From: CAZTDU01 sp050248795
Lineage (GTDB): Bacteria; Pseudomonadota; Gammaproteobacteria; Burkholderiales; SG8-39
NCBI GenBank assembly: GCA_050248795.1
Contig: JBFWRS010000017.1
Coordinates: 4,010 to 68,009, forward strand
Direction: 5' to 3'
DNA length: 64,000 nt
Both the position numbers and the translations under genes were made by a program. Under the pieces are notes generated by a model that had not been told where the DNA came from, did no database searches, and saw nothing but the letters and a program-made list of their open reading frames with translations. Numbering within the stretch: the first letter of the stretch is position 1; each line of letters opens with the position of its first letter. Positions 34,010 through 43,673 of this stretch are shown in pieces.

Positions 34010-34067
34010 GCCGCGATGATAGCGGGGCGGCCTGCGGCAGGGTCGGCCCTACGGTAGAGTCCGCCCT

Positions 34068-35222
34068 GTGACGAGCGTTGCCCGCAAGATTGCGCTGCTG
34101 GTGCCAGAGCTTCCCACGCGGGAGGAGCTGGCGCCTTACCTCGATCGCATCGACGAATCGCACTGGTACACCAACTTCGGCCCGCTGGTGCGCGAACTCG
34201 AAGCAGCGATGGCCGTGCAGTTCTCCACCGGTGCGTCGGCGACGCAGCACGTGGTATCGGTGAGCAATGCCACGCTGGGGCTGGAACTGGCGATCCTCGC
34301 GCTGGAGTTGCCGGCGGGTAGCCGGGTGCTGGTGCCGGCGCTGACCTTCGTTGCCTCCGCCGCCGCGGTGATGCGCGCCGGCTGCGTGCCGGTGTTCTGC
34401 GACGTCGAGCCCGACACCTGGCTGCTGTCGCCACGCATCGCCGAGGACGCGCTCAAGCGCGTGCGCTTCGATGCGGTGATGCCGGTGTCGACCTACGGCT
34501 GCCCGCAGCAGATGCCGGCGTGGGACGCGTTTGCCGAGCGCACCGGCATCCCGGTAGTGGTCGATGCCGCCGGCGCCTATGGCAACCAGCACGCGTCCGC
34601 GCGCTGCATCATCGTCTACAGCCTGCACGCCACCAAGGCACTGGCGGCGGCAGAAGGCGGGCTGGTGGTCAGCGCAGACGCGGCGTACGTCGAGCGGGTG
34701 AGGATACTGAGCAATTTCGGCATCGACCTGTCGACGGTATCCGAAGCCACCGCGGGTTCCACCGGCCTGGTCGGCTCGGCGGGCACCAACGGCAAGCTTT
34801 CCGAATATCACGCCGCGCTCGCGCTGGCGGCGCTGGCGCGCTGGCAGGCGACCTCGGCTCGGCGCATTGCGCTGCATGCGACGTATCTCGAGCAGCTGGC
34901 CGCGCAGTGCCCTTCGCTCATGCTGCAGGCGCGCCCGGCCGACGGCGTCTACTCCATCCTGCCGGTGCTGGTGCCGCCAGGGCGCAAGGCCGCCGATGCC
35001 TGGCGCGCGCTGCGCGAGCAGGGCATCGAAACTCGCCGCTGGTACTGCCCGCCGCTGCCTGAGCACCCGGCGTTCGCAGCGATGCCTGTCGCCGACCGGC
35101 TGGAAGTTGCGCAGGCGGTGGGCGAGCGGTTGATCGCGTTGCCGTTTCACGCCCGGCTTGCGGAGGGCGATCCTGCGGCGGTGTGCAGCGCGCTCGCAGG
35201 CTGGCTTGGCCGTTTCCGCTAG
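34068..35222 (+). CDS. DegT/DnrJ/EryC1/StrS-family PLP aminotransferase
   Basis: A 384-residue aminotransferase of the sugar-modifying type. The PLP Lys190 lies in SLHATKALAAAEGG, close to the HxTK motif typical of the family, and VVDAAGAYG holds the cofactor Asp. VSNATLGLELA is the phosphate-binding region. Family members transfer an amino group to nucleotide-linked keto-sugars. The start is GTG at 34068. It heads a plus-strand set with a GT41 glycosyltransferase, a NeuD-type acetyltransferase and a GT2, which suggests synthesis of an N-acylated amino sugar for glycosylation. Confidence 0.88.
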   Translation: MTSVARKIALLVPELPTREELAPYLDRIDESHWYTNFGPLVRELEAAMAVQFSTGASATQHVVSVSNATLGLELAILALELPAGSRVLVPALTFVASAAAVMRAGCVPVFCDVEPDTWLLSPRIAEDALKRVRFDAVMPVSTYGCPQQMPAWDAFAERTGIPVVVDAAGAYGNQHASARCIIVYSLHATKALAAAEGGLVVSADAAYVERVRILSNFGIDLSTVSEATAGSTGLVGSAGTNGKLSEYHAALALAALARWQATSARRIALHATYLEQLAAQCPSLMLQARPADGVYSILPVLVPPGRKAADAWRALREQGIETRRWYCPPLPEHPAFAAMPVADRLEVAQAVGERLIALPFHARLAEGDPAAVCSALAGWLGRFR

Positions 35223-35232
35223 ACTTCGCCGC

Positions 35233-37155
35233 GTGAGCGCACCCGCGAAGAAGGTCACGCCACCGACTGTCACGGTGGAGAACGTGCAGCTCGAGCGTTT
35301 CGAGACTCTGGTCTATTCGCGCCAGTACGAAGAGGCCGGGCGCGAGCTGCTGGGCAACCTCAAGCGCCTCAAGGTCGGCGGCGAGTTCGCCGGGCACGCC
35401 ATGAGCGACGACACGCGCCCGCGCCTTTACTCCAGGTTCGCGGCGGCGATCACGGCGCTGATGGCCGACCCCGCGTTCCAGCTTTCGCAGGAAGGCTTCG
35501 ACCTGCTGGCGGTCGAGCACGCGACGTTCCATGCGGTGTTCGCGGCCAGCGCTTTCGGCAACGCCGACCACCTGCTGCGCCAGTTCGGCCAGGTGGACGA
35601 AACGGACCACGGCAAGCTGCATTTCAGCAGCCCGCAGAACATCGTCAAGCTGCTGCTTGCGTACTCGCTGGATTCCGAACTCGACATCGACTTCGAGTCC
35701 GTGTTTCGCACCGCGCCGCGCCTGGCGCTGCCGGCGTTCCTCGGCATGCTGGCGCACATCGTGGTGCTGTCGCCGCGCGCGCATGCACGGCGCGAGAAAC
35801 TGCTGACGCTCGGGCCGCTGTTCGAGCAGGTGGAGTTGCGCGAACACATGCTTGCGGCCATGTCGGATGCTTACATGTACTGCAGCTACGCCACGGCCGA
35901 GACCAAGCACGAGATGAAGCGTTCCTTCAACGCGATGACGCGGCGCCTCATCGAGACGAGGATCAGCCTGCCGGCCATGCCCGCGGAGCGCAGGCTGAAG
36001 AAGCGCCCGACGATACTGGTGCCGATCGAGTGGTTCACCTCGCTGCATGCGATGTACCGCTGTTACGCACCCTCGATCAGGCAGCTTCGGGAGAGGTTCA
36101 GGCTGGTCATGATCGGCCGGACTTCCGAAATGGACGAGGTGTCCAAGGAACTTTTCGACGAGACCATAGAACTGTCCGGTTCGAACGTTGCGCTGGCCGA
36201 TGTCGTCGATCGCGTCACGAAGGTCAAGCCGGATGTCATTTTCTATCCGAGCGTGGGCATGGCGACCTGGTGGGTCGCGCTGTCCTCGGTCCGGTTGGCG
36301 CCTGTCCAGGTCGCGACCGTCGGCCATCCCGCGACCACCCAGTCGGCGAACATCGACTACGTCCTTGTCGACGGGCTGTGGCCCGGTGACCCAAGCTGCT
36401 TCAGCGAGACGGTGGTCGTTCAGCGACCAGGCAGCACCGCGTTCATCATGCGCGAGGACGCGTCGTTTCCGGAGCCGCAACTGCGCGAGCATCCGGCCGT
36501 GCTTCGCCTGGCGGTACCGGCGATGGCGTGCAAGATCAACGCGCCGTTCCTGGAATGTTGCGTGGGGATCGCGCGCAAGGCCAGGCGGCCGCTCGAGTTC
36601 CACTTCTTCCCGAACATGATCGGCCTGACGCACTTCCAGATATCGCGCGAGATCCGGAAATGGCTGCCGAACGCGATCGTGCATCCGCGCAGCGACTACA
36701 ACACCTACCTCGGGAACATGGCGCAGTGCGACGTGCACCTGTCGACGTTTCCGTTCGGCGGGACCAACAGCAACATCGACTCGATGCGGCTCGGGATCCC
36801 GATGCTGACGCTGGAAGGACTGGAGGTGCACAGCCAGACCGACTCCGGGATGATGCGCCGCGTCGGCCTGCCGGAATGGCTGATTACGTACCACGCCGCG
36901 GAGTACGAGCGCGCCGCGCTGCGGCTCATCGCCAACGACGCGGAACGAACCGGAATCGCGCGGCAGCTCATCGGCACCGACGTGTTCGCGCACTTCATGC
37001 GCGTGCCGGCGGACGTGCCCGAGACCGAGTTCCTCGACGCCATGTGGTTCATCTACCGCAAGCACGAGAAGATCCAGGCGAGCGGAAGCCGCTACTGGCC
37101 GGTAGCCGCGCGGGAAGCGTTCGAGCGCGAGCCGGTGGCGGCCGGGTCGCGTTGA
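35233..37155 (+). CDS. HMW1C-like glycosyltransferase (GT41-type)
   Basis: A 640-residue protein. The N-terminal third is all-helical (about residues 15-260) and the rest is a GT-B fold with EWFTSLHAMYRCYAPSI at its start. The C-terminal donor-binding motif STFPFGGTNSNIDSMRLGIPMLTLEG followed by VHSQTDSGMMRRVGLPEWLI strongly resembles the FPFGNTNGIID region of HMW1C adhesin N-glucosyltransferases, which attach hexose to Asn in the cytoplasm and have about 620 residues. The acceptor in this organism is unknown. GTG at 35233 begins 10 bases after the aminotransferase. Family-level call is firm; substrate is inference. Confidence 0.8.
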   Translation: MSAPAKKVTPPTVTVENVQLERFETLVYSRQYEEAGRELLGNLKRLKVGGEFAGHAMSDDTRPRLYSRFAAAITALMADPAFQLSQEGFDLLAVEHATFHAVFAASAFGNADHLLRQFGQVDETDHGKLHFSSPQNIVKLLLAYSLDSELDIDFESVFRTAPRLALPAFLGMLAHIVVLSPRAHARREKLLTLGPLFEQVELREHMLAAMSDAYMYCSYATAETKHEMKRSFNAMTRRLIETRISLPAMPAERRLKKRPTILVPIEWFTSLHAMYRCYAPSIRQLRERFRLVMIGRTSEMDEVSKELFDETIELSGSNVALADVVDRVTKVKPDVIFYPSVGMATWWVALSSVRLAPVQVATVGHPATTQSANIDYVLVDGLWPGDPSCFSETVVVQRPGSTAFIMREDASFPEPQLREHPAVLRLAVPAMACKINAPFLECCVGIARKARRPLEFHFFPNMIGLTHFQISREIRKWLPNAIVHPRSDYNTYLGNMAQCDVHLSTFPFGGTNSNIDSMRLGIPMLTLEGLEVHSQTDSGMMRRVGLPEWLITYHAAEYERAALRLIANDAERTGIARQLIGTDVFAHFMRVPADVPETEFLDAMWFIYRKHEKIQASGSRYWPVAAREAFEREPVAAGSR

Positions 37156-37163
37156 GCACCGGC

Positions 37164-37826
37164 ATGGCGACGCGCGTCCTCGTCATCGGATCGTCCGGGC
37201 ACGCGGGGGTCGCCATCGATGCGATCGAGCGCTGCGGCCTCGAGGTCGCCGGGCTGGTCGACTCGTTCCGGCAGGCCGGCGAGTCGGCGTACGGCTACCA
37301 GGTAATCGGGCCTGAGGATGCCATTCCCGCCTTCCTGCAAAAGTACGAGGATTGCGCCGTGGCAATCGCCATCGGTGACAACTTCCAGCGCCGGCGGATG
37401 CGGCACAGGCTGCGGGAACTGGCGCCGCAACTGGGCGCCGTCACGGTGATCCACCCGCATGCGAGCGTCAGCGCGCGGGCGTCGATCGAAGACGGTGCCA
37501 TGGTCTGCGCCGGCGCCATCGTCTGCGCCGGCGCTCGCGTGGGCGAGGGCTGCCTGCTGAACACCGGGGCGACATTGGACCACGACTGCACCATGGAGGC
37601 GTACTCGAGCCTCGGCCCCGGCGCGGTCGTGGGCGGCAGCGTGCGCATCGGCGAATGCAGCGCGGTGGGCATCGGGGCGACGCTGCGGCACGGCGTCAGC
37701 ATCGGCGCGCACACCGTGATCGGTGCGGGCGCGGTTGTCGTGGGAGACATTCCGGCTCGGTGCGTCGCCTACGGCGTGCCTGCCCGCGCTGTCAGGGAGC
37801 GCCGGGCCGACGAGCCGTACCTCTGA
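37164..37826 (+). CDS. NeuD-family sugar O/N-acetyltransferase
   Basis: A 220-residue protein. An N-terminal Rossmann-like domain (VLVIGSSGHAGVAIDAI) is followed by a left-handed beta-helix with hexapeptide repeats (VSARASIEDGAMVCAGAIVCAGARVGEG, GASVRIGE-like turns), and catalytic His in TLDHDCTM. This is the layout of NeuD and PglD, which acetylate sialic-acid-like or UDP-amino sugars. PglD acts right after a DegT aminotransferase, which matches the gene at 34068. ATG at 37164 was chosen; a TTG at 37152 overlapping the previous stop is also possible. Confidence 0.85.
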   Translation: MATRVLVIGSSGHAGVAIDAIERCGLEVAGLVDSFRQAGESAYGYQVIGPEDAIPAFLQKYEDCAVAIAIGDNFQRRRMRHRLRELAPQLGAVTVIHPHASVSARASIEDGAMVCAGAIVCAGARVGEGCLLNTGATLDHDCTMEAYSSLGPGAVVGGSVRIGECSAVGIGATLRHGVSIGAHTVIGAGAVVVGDIPARCVAYGVPARAVRERRADEPYL

Positions 37827-37854
37827 CGCGGGATCGGTGCCGCCACCCGCAGCC

Positions 37855-39058
37855 ATGTCCCTCGTCAGCATCTGCATACCCACGTACAACAGGGCGGCGC
37901 TGCTCGCGAGGCACCTCGAGCACCTGTCCGGTTTCGGCCTGGAGATCGAGGTCGTCGTATCCGACAATGCGTCGAGCGACGACACGCGCGCGGTCGCGGA
38001 GTCGTTCGCGGGACGATTCCCGCGATTTCGCTACGTTCGCCTGCCGGGGCGCATGCATCCGCACCGATGCTGGGACTCCGCACTGCGGGGAGCGACCGGC
38101 GAGTACGTCTACGCGCTCGGGGATGACGACCTCGTCGTGGAGGAGGGCCTGGCGGAACTGCTCGCGTACATGCGCGCGCGGCCGAGCGTGCTGGCAGCGT
38201 TCGGCGCGCAGCAGTTGCATGATCTCGCGAGCGGACGCTTCCTCGGCTATGCAAGGCGGACCGACGTGCTGGAGCATTACGGCGCGGCGGATCGCGCGGA
38301 TGTTCGCGCGCTACTGGACGCTCGAGTTTCCGCTGATGCGCCGCGATGTCTACCAGCGCGGTGTGCTGTTCGATCCGTTCCACCGATTCTTCCTGTGGTC
38401 ATGGGTAGATGCTGTCCTGCGCCACGGCGAGCTGATCGTCGCGCCGACAGTGATGTTCCAGCACTACCTTCACGACAAGCGGCTGACGCACGAGCAGGCG
38501 GTGGACCCGGAATGGATGTTCAAGGTCGCCAGCGAGATCGAGTCGTTCGCGGCTACCCTTGACTGCGATGCGCCGACCCGCGCGCGGCTCGTGTCCTGGC
38601 AGTTGTCGCAGTGGTACCTGTTCCACTCGGGCCTGGCGGCTTCCGGCGCAAGCCAGTGCGGCGCGCGACTTTTCATCCGCAAGGGCATGGCTTACGATCC
38701 GGCGACTTTCCAGCCGCTCGCGGCCGAATGGGAACAGCGACACATCCTGCATGCGATGCTGGAACTGGTGCTCAGCAGGATCGAGCAGTACGGCGGCGTT
38801 CGCACCGTCGTGATCGAGGAAAGCGACATTGCCGCATGGCTGGCCGGACAACTCGAGCGCGCCGGGCTCGGAACCGCGATCGAGCCCATGTCGGGGATTC
38901 TTTCTTCACGCCCGGACCGCGACAGCTACGTGCTCTTCAAGCACTATCCTGACAAGGACGCCGGCGTACTCGCGGAACTGGGGGGACGGCACTGTGCCTG
39001 CATGGACCTGCTGACCACACTGCGGCTGACGAATGCCGATCTGAACCTGACCGTATGA
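37855..39058 (+). pseudogene. GT2 glycosyltransferase gene with a frameshift
   Basis: Frame 1 from ATG 37855 reads a good GT-A N-terminus: VSICIPTYNRAALL, VSDNASSDDT and ALGDDDLVVEEG, the nucleotide-binding and DXD-type motifs of family 2. Homology-like sequence leaves frame 1 near 38280 and continues in frame 2 (ARRIARMFARYWTLEF...) to a stop at 39058, giving about 400 residues in total. Frame 1 alone runs on into Arg/Ala-rich nonsense until 38562. The change is equal to one extra base, or two missing, between about 38275 and 38300; no homopolymer is there. This could be true decay or an assembly error. The HtrA start overlaps its stop (ATGA), which implies the full-length frame was once translated. 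Confidence 0.8.
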
Positions 39059-40419
39059 AAGGCCGGACCTTCATGCACCTGCTGCAACTCTTTCTTTCGG
39101 CGGCGCTCTTGCTTTCCGCACCGGCCCAGGGGGCGATTCCTGCCGTTGCAATCCGCGACGGCCTTCCGACCCTGGCGCCGGTGTTGTCCAGAGTCACCCC
39201 CGCCGTAGTCAACATCGCGGTACTGCAGCAGTCCCCCGAGGCGCAGAACCCGCTGCTGCGCGATCCGTTCTTCCGGCGCTTCTTCGGGCTGCCGGAGCAG
39301 CAGCAGCCGCAGATTTCGGCAGGGTCGGGGGTGATCGTCGACGCGAAGAACGGCTACGTGCTGACGAACCACCACGTGGTGAAGGATGCGCGCGAAGTGC
39401 TGGTGACGCTGAAGGACAACCGGCGGCTGCCGGCGAAGCTGGTGGGGTCGGATGCCGGCACCGACATCGCGGTGCTGCGCATCGAGCCGGGGGAACTGGC
39501 GGAGGCGAAGTTCGGCGATTCGGACACGCTTCAGGTGGGCGACTTCGTCGTCGCCATCGGCAACCCCTTCGGCATCGGCCAGACGGTCACCTCGGGGATC
39601 GTCTCCGCGCTCGGGCGCTCGGGGCTCACGCAGGGAGCGTACGAGGACTTCATCCAGACCGACGCATCCATCAACCCCGGCAATTCCGGTGGCGCGCTGA
39701 TCAACCTGCGCGGGGAACTGGTCGGCATCAACACCGCGATCATCGGCCCGTCTGGTGGCAACGTCGGCATAGGCTTTGCGGTGCCGGCAAACATGGCGCG
39801 GGCGGTGATGCGGCAGATCATCCGCTTCGGCGAGGTGCGCCGCGGCAGGCTGGGCGTCGTCATGCAGGACCTGACGCGGGACCTCGCGCGCAGCCTCGGC
39901 ATCTCCGCGCGCACCGGGGTCGCGCTGACGCAGGTGATTCCCGACTCGCCCGCCGCGCAGGCGGGACTGCGGATGGGCGATGTCATCACCGCGATCAACG
40001 GCCGCCAGGTACGGGGCTCTGCGGAACTGCGCGCGCAGCTCGGCGTCGTGCCGGTGGGCGAGACGGTGGAACTGCGCGTGCTGCGCGGCGCCGAAACGCG
40101 ACAGGTGCGGGTACAGATCGGCGCAGTAGAGGCACGTGGGGGCGGCGGCAGCGAGCCGATACAACTGCTCGCGGGCGCCTCGATCGCGAATGCCGAGCGG
40201 CAGGTCGCGAACGGCAAGGAAGCGGTGGTCTACGTGACCAAGGTCGCGCCGGGCAGCGCCGCGTTCAAGCACGGCCTGCGTGCCGGCGACATCATCCTCG
40301 GCGTCAACCGGCGGCGCGTCGCCAACGTCGAGGAGCTGATCGCCGCCATGCGCGTCGAGGGGCGCATCGCCATCCACGTCCAGCGCGGGGATTTCCAGCT
40401 GACGATAGTCGTCCGCTAA
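39055..40419 (+). CDS. HtrA/Deg-family periplasmic serine protease
   Basis: A 454-residue Do-like protease with a signal peptide (LLQLFLSAALLLSAPAQG). The catalytic triad is His107 (TNHHVV), Asp137 (GTDIAVLR) and Ser211 (NPGNSGGAL). Two PDZ domains follow (about residues 255-345 and 365-450), the first with RRGRLGVVMQDL. It degrades or holds misfolded envelope proteins. DegQ and MucD have the same layout. The start overlaps the end of the GT2 gene, which is unusual for a housekeeping protease and ties it to the glycan cluster. Confidence 0.93.
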   Translation: MKGRTFMHLLQLFLSAALLLSAPAQGAIPAVAIRDGLPTLAPVLSRVTPAVVNIAVLQQSPEAQNPLLRDPFFRRFFGLPEQQQPQISAGSGVIVDAKNGYVLTNHHVVKDAREVLVTLKDNRRLPAKLVGSDAGTDIAVLRIEPGELAEAKFGDSDTLQVGDFVVAIGNPFGIGQTVTSGIVSALGRSGLTQGAYEDFIQTDASINPGNSGGALINLRGELVGINTAIIGPSGGNVGIGFAVPANMARAVMRQIIRFGEVRRGRLGVVMQDLTRDLARSLGISARTGVALTQVIPDSPAAQAGLRMGDVITAINGRQVRGSAELRAQLGVVPVGETVELRVLRGAETRQVRVQIGAVEARGGGGSEPIQLLAGASIANAERQVANGKEAVVYVTKVAPGSAAFKHGLRAGDIILGVNRRRVANVEELIAAMRVEGRIAIHVQRGDFQLTIVVR

Positions 40420-40434
40420 AGCTGGCCACGGCCG

Positions 40435-41268
40435 TCAGGATCCCTGCGCCCTCTTTAGCGATGCGGCAAGCGCTGCTCGCTCCGCTTCGGGAAACTGGCT
40501 TGGGACTATGAAGCGCCGCCGTTGGACTGGTGGCACGGCGTATGTGCGTGCCGCAACCTTGTTCATCGCCCAGACGCCGTTTTCCGACCACACGCGCCCG
40601 CCGAAGAAATCGCGCACCGCGGTGGTCACTCCGGGATGGAACCGAGCGCCGGTGCGCGGATCCGCCATGAAATCGCTGCGGGGATTGGCACGCGCGAAAT
40701 CCGCGTCACATTCGTCCAGTTGCAGCTCCAGATCGTCGCCGCAAAGGATGCCTCCAGTTCTTACGAGGCGCTCGGCAAGCGCGAGGTCTGTCCGCACGTC
40801 GTCGTGGTAGTGGCTTCCATCAACGTAGACGATGTCGAACGATTCCGCCTGAAGATACTGCTCGAACTCGGGAAGCGACCCCCGAACATGGCGGATGTTC
40901 ACTCCTGACGCAGCAAAGCGAACGTTGTGGAGGAACAGGTCGTACGCCAGCCCAGTACTCGCGAGGCCCTCCATCTGCAGATAGGGCCCGGCTTCGTTGC
41001 GCGCCGAGTCCTCGAAGTACGGCGCCCATGGGTCGATGCAGACAACGGTGCCCTTTTCCGGGCAGAAAGCGGCGATCGCTTCGCTCCATGTCAATGCGCT
41101 GTGCCCAATCCAGGAGCCGACCTCCAGGATGTCGACGCGCTGACGTTTGACCAGTGACACCAGGGAGGCGATCTCCGCATGTCTCGCGATCGTGCACTGA
41201 CGCCCTGCCGTGCCGCCTTCGAAGTACGGCCCATCGGGAAACAGCTGCGCCAGGAATCGCCTCATCAA
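40435..41268 (-). CDS. Class I SAM-dependent methyltransferase (Methyltransf_24-type)
   Basis: A 277-residue protein with a Rossmann methyltransferase core. The SAM motif is DILEVGSWIGHSALTW, the acidic motif is VVCIDPWAPY, and FDIVYVDGSHYHDDVRTDL is the post-II Asp strand typical of O-methyltransferases that act on sugars or glycan precursors. It lies 15 bases from the convergent HtrA gene and 4 bases behind spoT, so it may be transcribed by readthrough from the spoT operon. The link to the nearby glycosylation genes is inference. Confidence 0.82.
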   Translation of the reverse strand: MMRRFLAQLFPDGPYFEGGTAGRQCTIARHAEIASLVSLVKRQRVDILEVGSWIGHSALTWSEAIAAFCPEKGTVVCIDPWAPYFEDSARNEAGPYLQMEGLASTGLAYDLFLHNVRFAASGVNIRHVRGSLPEFEQYLQAESFDIVYVDGSHYHDDVRTDLALAERLVRTGGILCGDDLELQLDECDADFARANPRSDFMADPRTGARFHPGVTTAVRDFFGGRVWSENGVWAMNKVAARTYAVPPVQRRRFIVPSQFPEAERAALAASLKRAQGS

Positions 41269-41272
41269 TCGG

Positions 41273-43396
41273 CTACTCCCGCGCGCGCACGATCTTCTTC
41301 ACGTCGGTCAGCCGGCGCAGCGCGCGCATCACGCGCGCCAGGTGGTCGCGATTGGCGACTTCGAGCACGAACAGCATCGTCGTGAAGACCGCGCGGTCGT
41401 CCTGCATGCTGATCGAATCGATGTTGGCGCCGGCTTCGGCGATTCCCGAGGCGACTTTTGCCAGCACGCCGCGCTGGTTGGACACGGTGACGCCGATCGC
41501 GGCCTGGAACAGGCGCTTTGGCGCGCGGTCCCATTCCACGTCTATCCACTGATCCGGCTCGTTCCGGCGCGAGCGCTCGGCGGTACGGCAGTCGGCGGCG
41601 TGGACGACCAGTCCCTGCCCCTTCTTCATCGAGCCGAGGATGCGATCGCCAGGGATCGGGCGGCAGCAGCTCGCGAGCTGCACCGCCATGCCCTCGGTGC
41701 CGCGTATGACGACGCTGCCCGCGGGCCTGGCCGCCCCGGGCTTCGCGTCCGGCGCCTCGCCGTGCTTCAGGAACTTGCGCGCGACCACGGCCGACAGGCG
41801 CTTGCCCAGCCCGATGTCCGCGAGCACTTCCTCCTTGGTGCGCGCGCCGCCGTCGCGGATGACGCGCTCCCAGGTCACCGGCTCGGTGTCGGCGAGCGAC
41901 AGGCCGAGGGCCTTCAGCGCCTGGTCGAGCAGGCGCTCGCCCAGCGCCGCCGACTCCTCGTACTGCATGGTCTTGAGGAAGTGGCGGATGTTCGCGCGCG
42001 CCTTGCCGGTGCGCACGTACTGCAGCCACGCCGGGTTGGGCTTGGCGTGGCTCGCGGTGATGATCTCGACGCGGTCGCCGTTGCGCAGTTCGGTGCGCAG
42101 CGGCGCCAGCTCGCCGTTCACCTTGGCGGCGACGCAGCAGTTGCCGATGTCGGTGTGCACCTGGTAGGCGAAGTCGACCGCCGTCGCGCCGCGCGGCAGC
42201 GACAGGATCCTGCCCTTGGGCGTGAAGACGTAGACCTCGTCCGGAAACAGGTCCACCTTGACGTGCTCAAGGAACTCCTGCGGGTCGCCCGACTGGTTCT
42301 GGATGTCCAGCAGCGACTGCAGCCACTGGTGCGTCTTCAGTTGCAGGTCGGACAGGGAATCCGCGTCGTCCTTGTACATCCAGTGCGAGGCGACGCCGGC
42401 GTCGGCGATGCGGTGCATGGCCTCGGTGCGGATCTGCGCCTCGACCGGCAGGCCGTACGGCCCGATCAGCGCGGTGTGCAGCGACTGGTAGCCGTTCGCC
42501 TTGGGGATCGCGATGTAGTCCTTGAACTTGCCCGGCACCGGCTTGTACAGCGCGTGCAGCGCGCCCAGCGCGAGGTAGCAGGCCGGCACGTCCTTGACGA
42601 CGATGCGAAAGCCGTAGATGTCGTGCACCTCGGAGAACGACAGGTGCTTCTCGATCATCTTGCGGTAGATGGAGTAGATGTGCTTCTCGCGCCCGGTGAT
42701 GGTCGCCTGGATGCCGCTCTCGGCGAGCTTCAGCCGCACCTGTTCGAGCATCTTGCCGATCACCTCGCGCCGGTTGCCGCGCGCGGCCCGCGTGGCGCGA
42801 AGCAGCACGTCGTAGCGCAGCGGGTGCATGTTCGCGAACGCGAGTTCCTGCAGTTCGTGGAACAGCGCGTTCAGGCCGAGCCGGTTTGCGATCGGCGCGT
42901 AGATCTCTATCGTTTCCCGGGCGACGCGCCTGCGCTTGGCAGGCGACACGGCGGACAGCGTGCGCATGTTGTGCAGGCGGTCCGCGAGCTTGATCAGGAT
43001 GACGCGCACGTCGCGTGCCATCGCCAGCAGCATCTTGCGGAAGTTCTCGGCCTGCGCGTCCTCGACCGACTGGAACTCGATCCGGGTGAGCTTGGAAAGC
43101 CCGTCGACCAGGTCGGCCACCGGCTTGCCGAAGGTGTCGGCGATCTCGGCCTTGGTGACCGAGGTGTCCTCCATGACGTCGTGCAGCAGCGCGGCCTGCA
43201 GCGCCTGGCTGTCCAGGTGCCAGTCGGCGAGGATCTCGGCCACCGCGATCGGGTGCGAGATGTAGGGCTCGCCGGACTGCCGGGTCTGCCCGGCGTGCGC
43301 GGCTTCCGAGAAGCGGTACGCCTCGGCTATGCGCGCGACATCCGCCGGCTTCAGGTATGCGAAGCGTTCCTCGTCGAGTGCATGCACGGCCGCCAT
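41273..43396 (-). CDS. spoT: Bifunctional (p)ppGpp synthetase/hydrolase SpoT
   Basis: A 707-residue Rel/Spo protein. The HD hydrolase domain (about residues 20-180) has HDVMEDT and RLHNMRTL; the synthetase domain (about 220-330) has YRKMIEK, VHDIYGFRIVV and IPKANGYQSLHT. TGS (FTPKGRILSLP), helical and C-terminal ACT domains follow. An intact HD domain argues for the bifunctional SpoT/Rel type over RelA. It lies downstream of gmk and rpoZ on the same strand, the order found in many proteobacteria. Confidence 0.95.
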   Translation of the reverse strand: MAAVHALDEERFAYLKPADVARIAEAYRFSEAAHAGQTRQSGEPYISHPIAVAEILADWHLDSQALQAALLHDVMEDTSVTKAEIADTFGKPVADLVDGLSKLTRIEFQSVEDAQAENFRKMLLAMARDVRVILIKLADRLHNMRTLSAVSPAKRRRVARETIEIYAPIANRLGLNALFHELQELAFANMHPLRYDVLLRATRAARGNRREVIGKMLEQVRLKLAESGIQATITGREKHIYSIYRKMIEKHLSFSEVHDIYGFRIVVKDVPACYLALGALHALYKPVPGKFKDYIAIPKANGYQSLHTALIGPYGLPVEAQIRTEAMHRIADAGVASHWMYKDDADSLSDLQLKTHQWLQSLLDIQNQSGDPQEFLEHVKVDLFPDEVYVFTPKGRILSLPRGATAVDFAYQVHTDIGNCCVAAKVNGELAPLRTELRNGDRVEIITASHAKPNPAWLQYVRTGKARANIRHFLKTMQYEESAALGERLLDQALKALGLSLADTEPVTWERVIRDGGARTKEEVLADIGLGKRLSAVVARKFLKHGEAPDAKPGAARPAGSVVIRGTEGMAVQLASCCRPIPGDRILGSMKKGQGLVVHAADCRTAERSRRNEPDQWIDVEWDRAPKRLFQAAIGVTVSNQRGVLAKVASGIAEAGANIDSISMQDDRAVFTTMLFVLEVANRDHLARVMRALRRLTDVKKIVRARE

Positions 43397-43432
43397 GCAC
43401 TCAATTTAGCCCAGAACGGGCGTCGGGTGGTG

Positions 43433-43663
43433 CTACAGCGGCGCGACCGTCCCGGGCGAATTCGGGTTCTTCTTCAGCACCTCGGTGCCGATCTTGCCGG
43501 TGGCGATCTCGCGCAGCGCGATCACCGTCATCTTGTCCTTGTTCGGCTCGACCAGCGGGGAGCTGCCGGCGCTGAGCTGGCGCGCCCGGTAGGTCGCTGC
43601 CAGCGTCAACTGGAAGCGGTTGGGGATGCGCTTGAGGCAATCGTCTACGGTGATGCGGGCCAT
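43433..43663 (-). CDS. rpoZ: RNA polymerase omega subunit RpoZ
   Basis: A 76-residue protein with the diagnostic MARITVDDCLKRIPNRFQLTL N-terminal region and ARQL segment. It assists RNA polymerase assembly and contributes to the ppGpp-binding site, in keeping with its place beside spoT. ATG at 43663 was chosen; the longer reading adds 25 residues with no homology that cover the end of gmk. Confidence 0.96.
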   Translation of the reverse strand: MARITVDDCLKRIPNRFQLTLAATYRARQLSAGSSPLVEPNKDKMTVIALREIATGKIGTEVLKKNPNSPGTVAPL

Positions 43664-43673
43664 GGTGTGGATC

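Noticed and set aside
34918..37065. Minus-strand frame of 715 codons opposite the GT41 gene
   Set aside because: No motif or start signal; the plus strand has a full GT41 protein with conserved motifs.
38290..38562. Continuation of frame 1 in the GT2 gene as a separate product
   Set aside because: The residues past about 38290 are Arg/Ala/Pro-rich and lose all GT2 likeness, while frame 2 resumes a normal protein.
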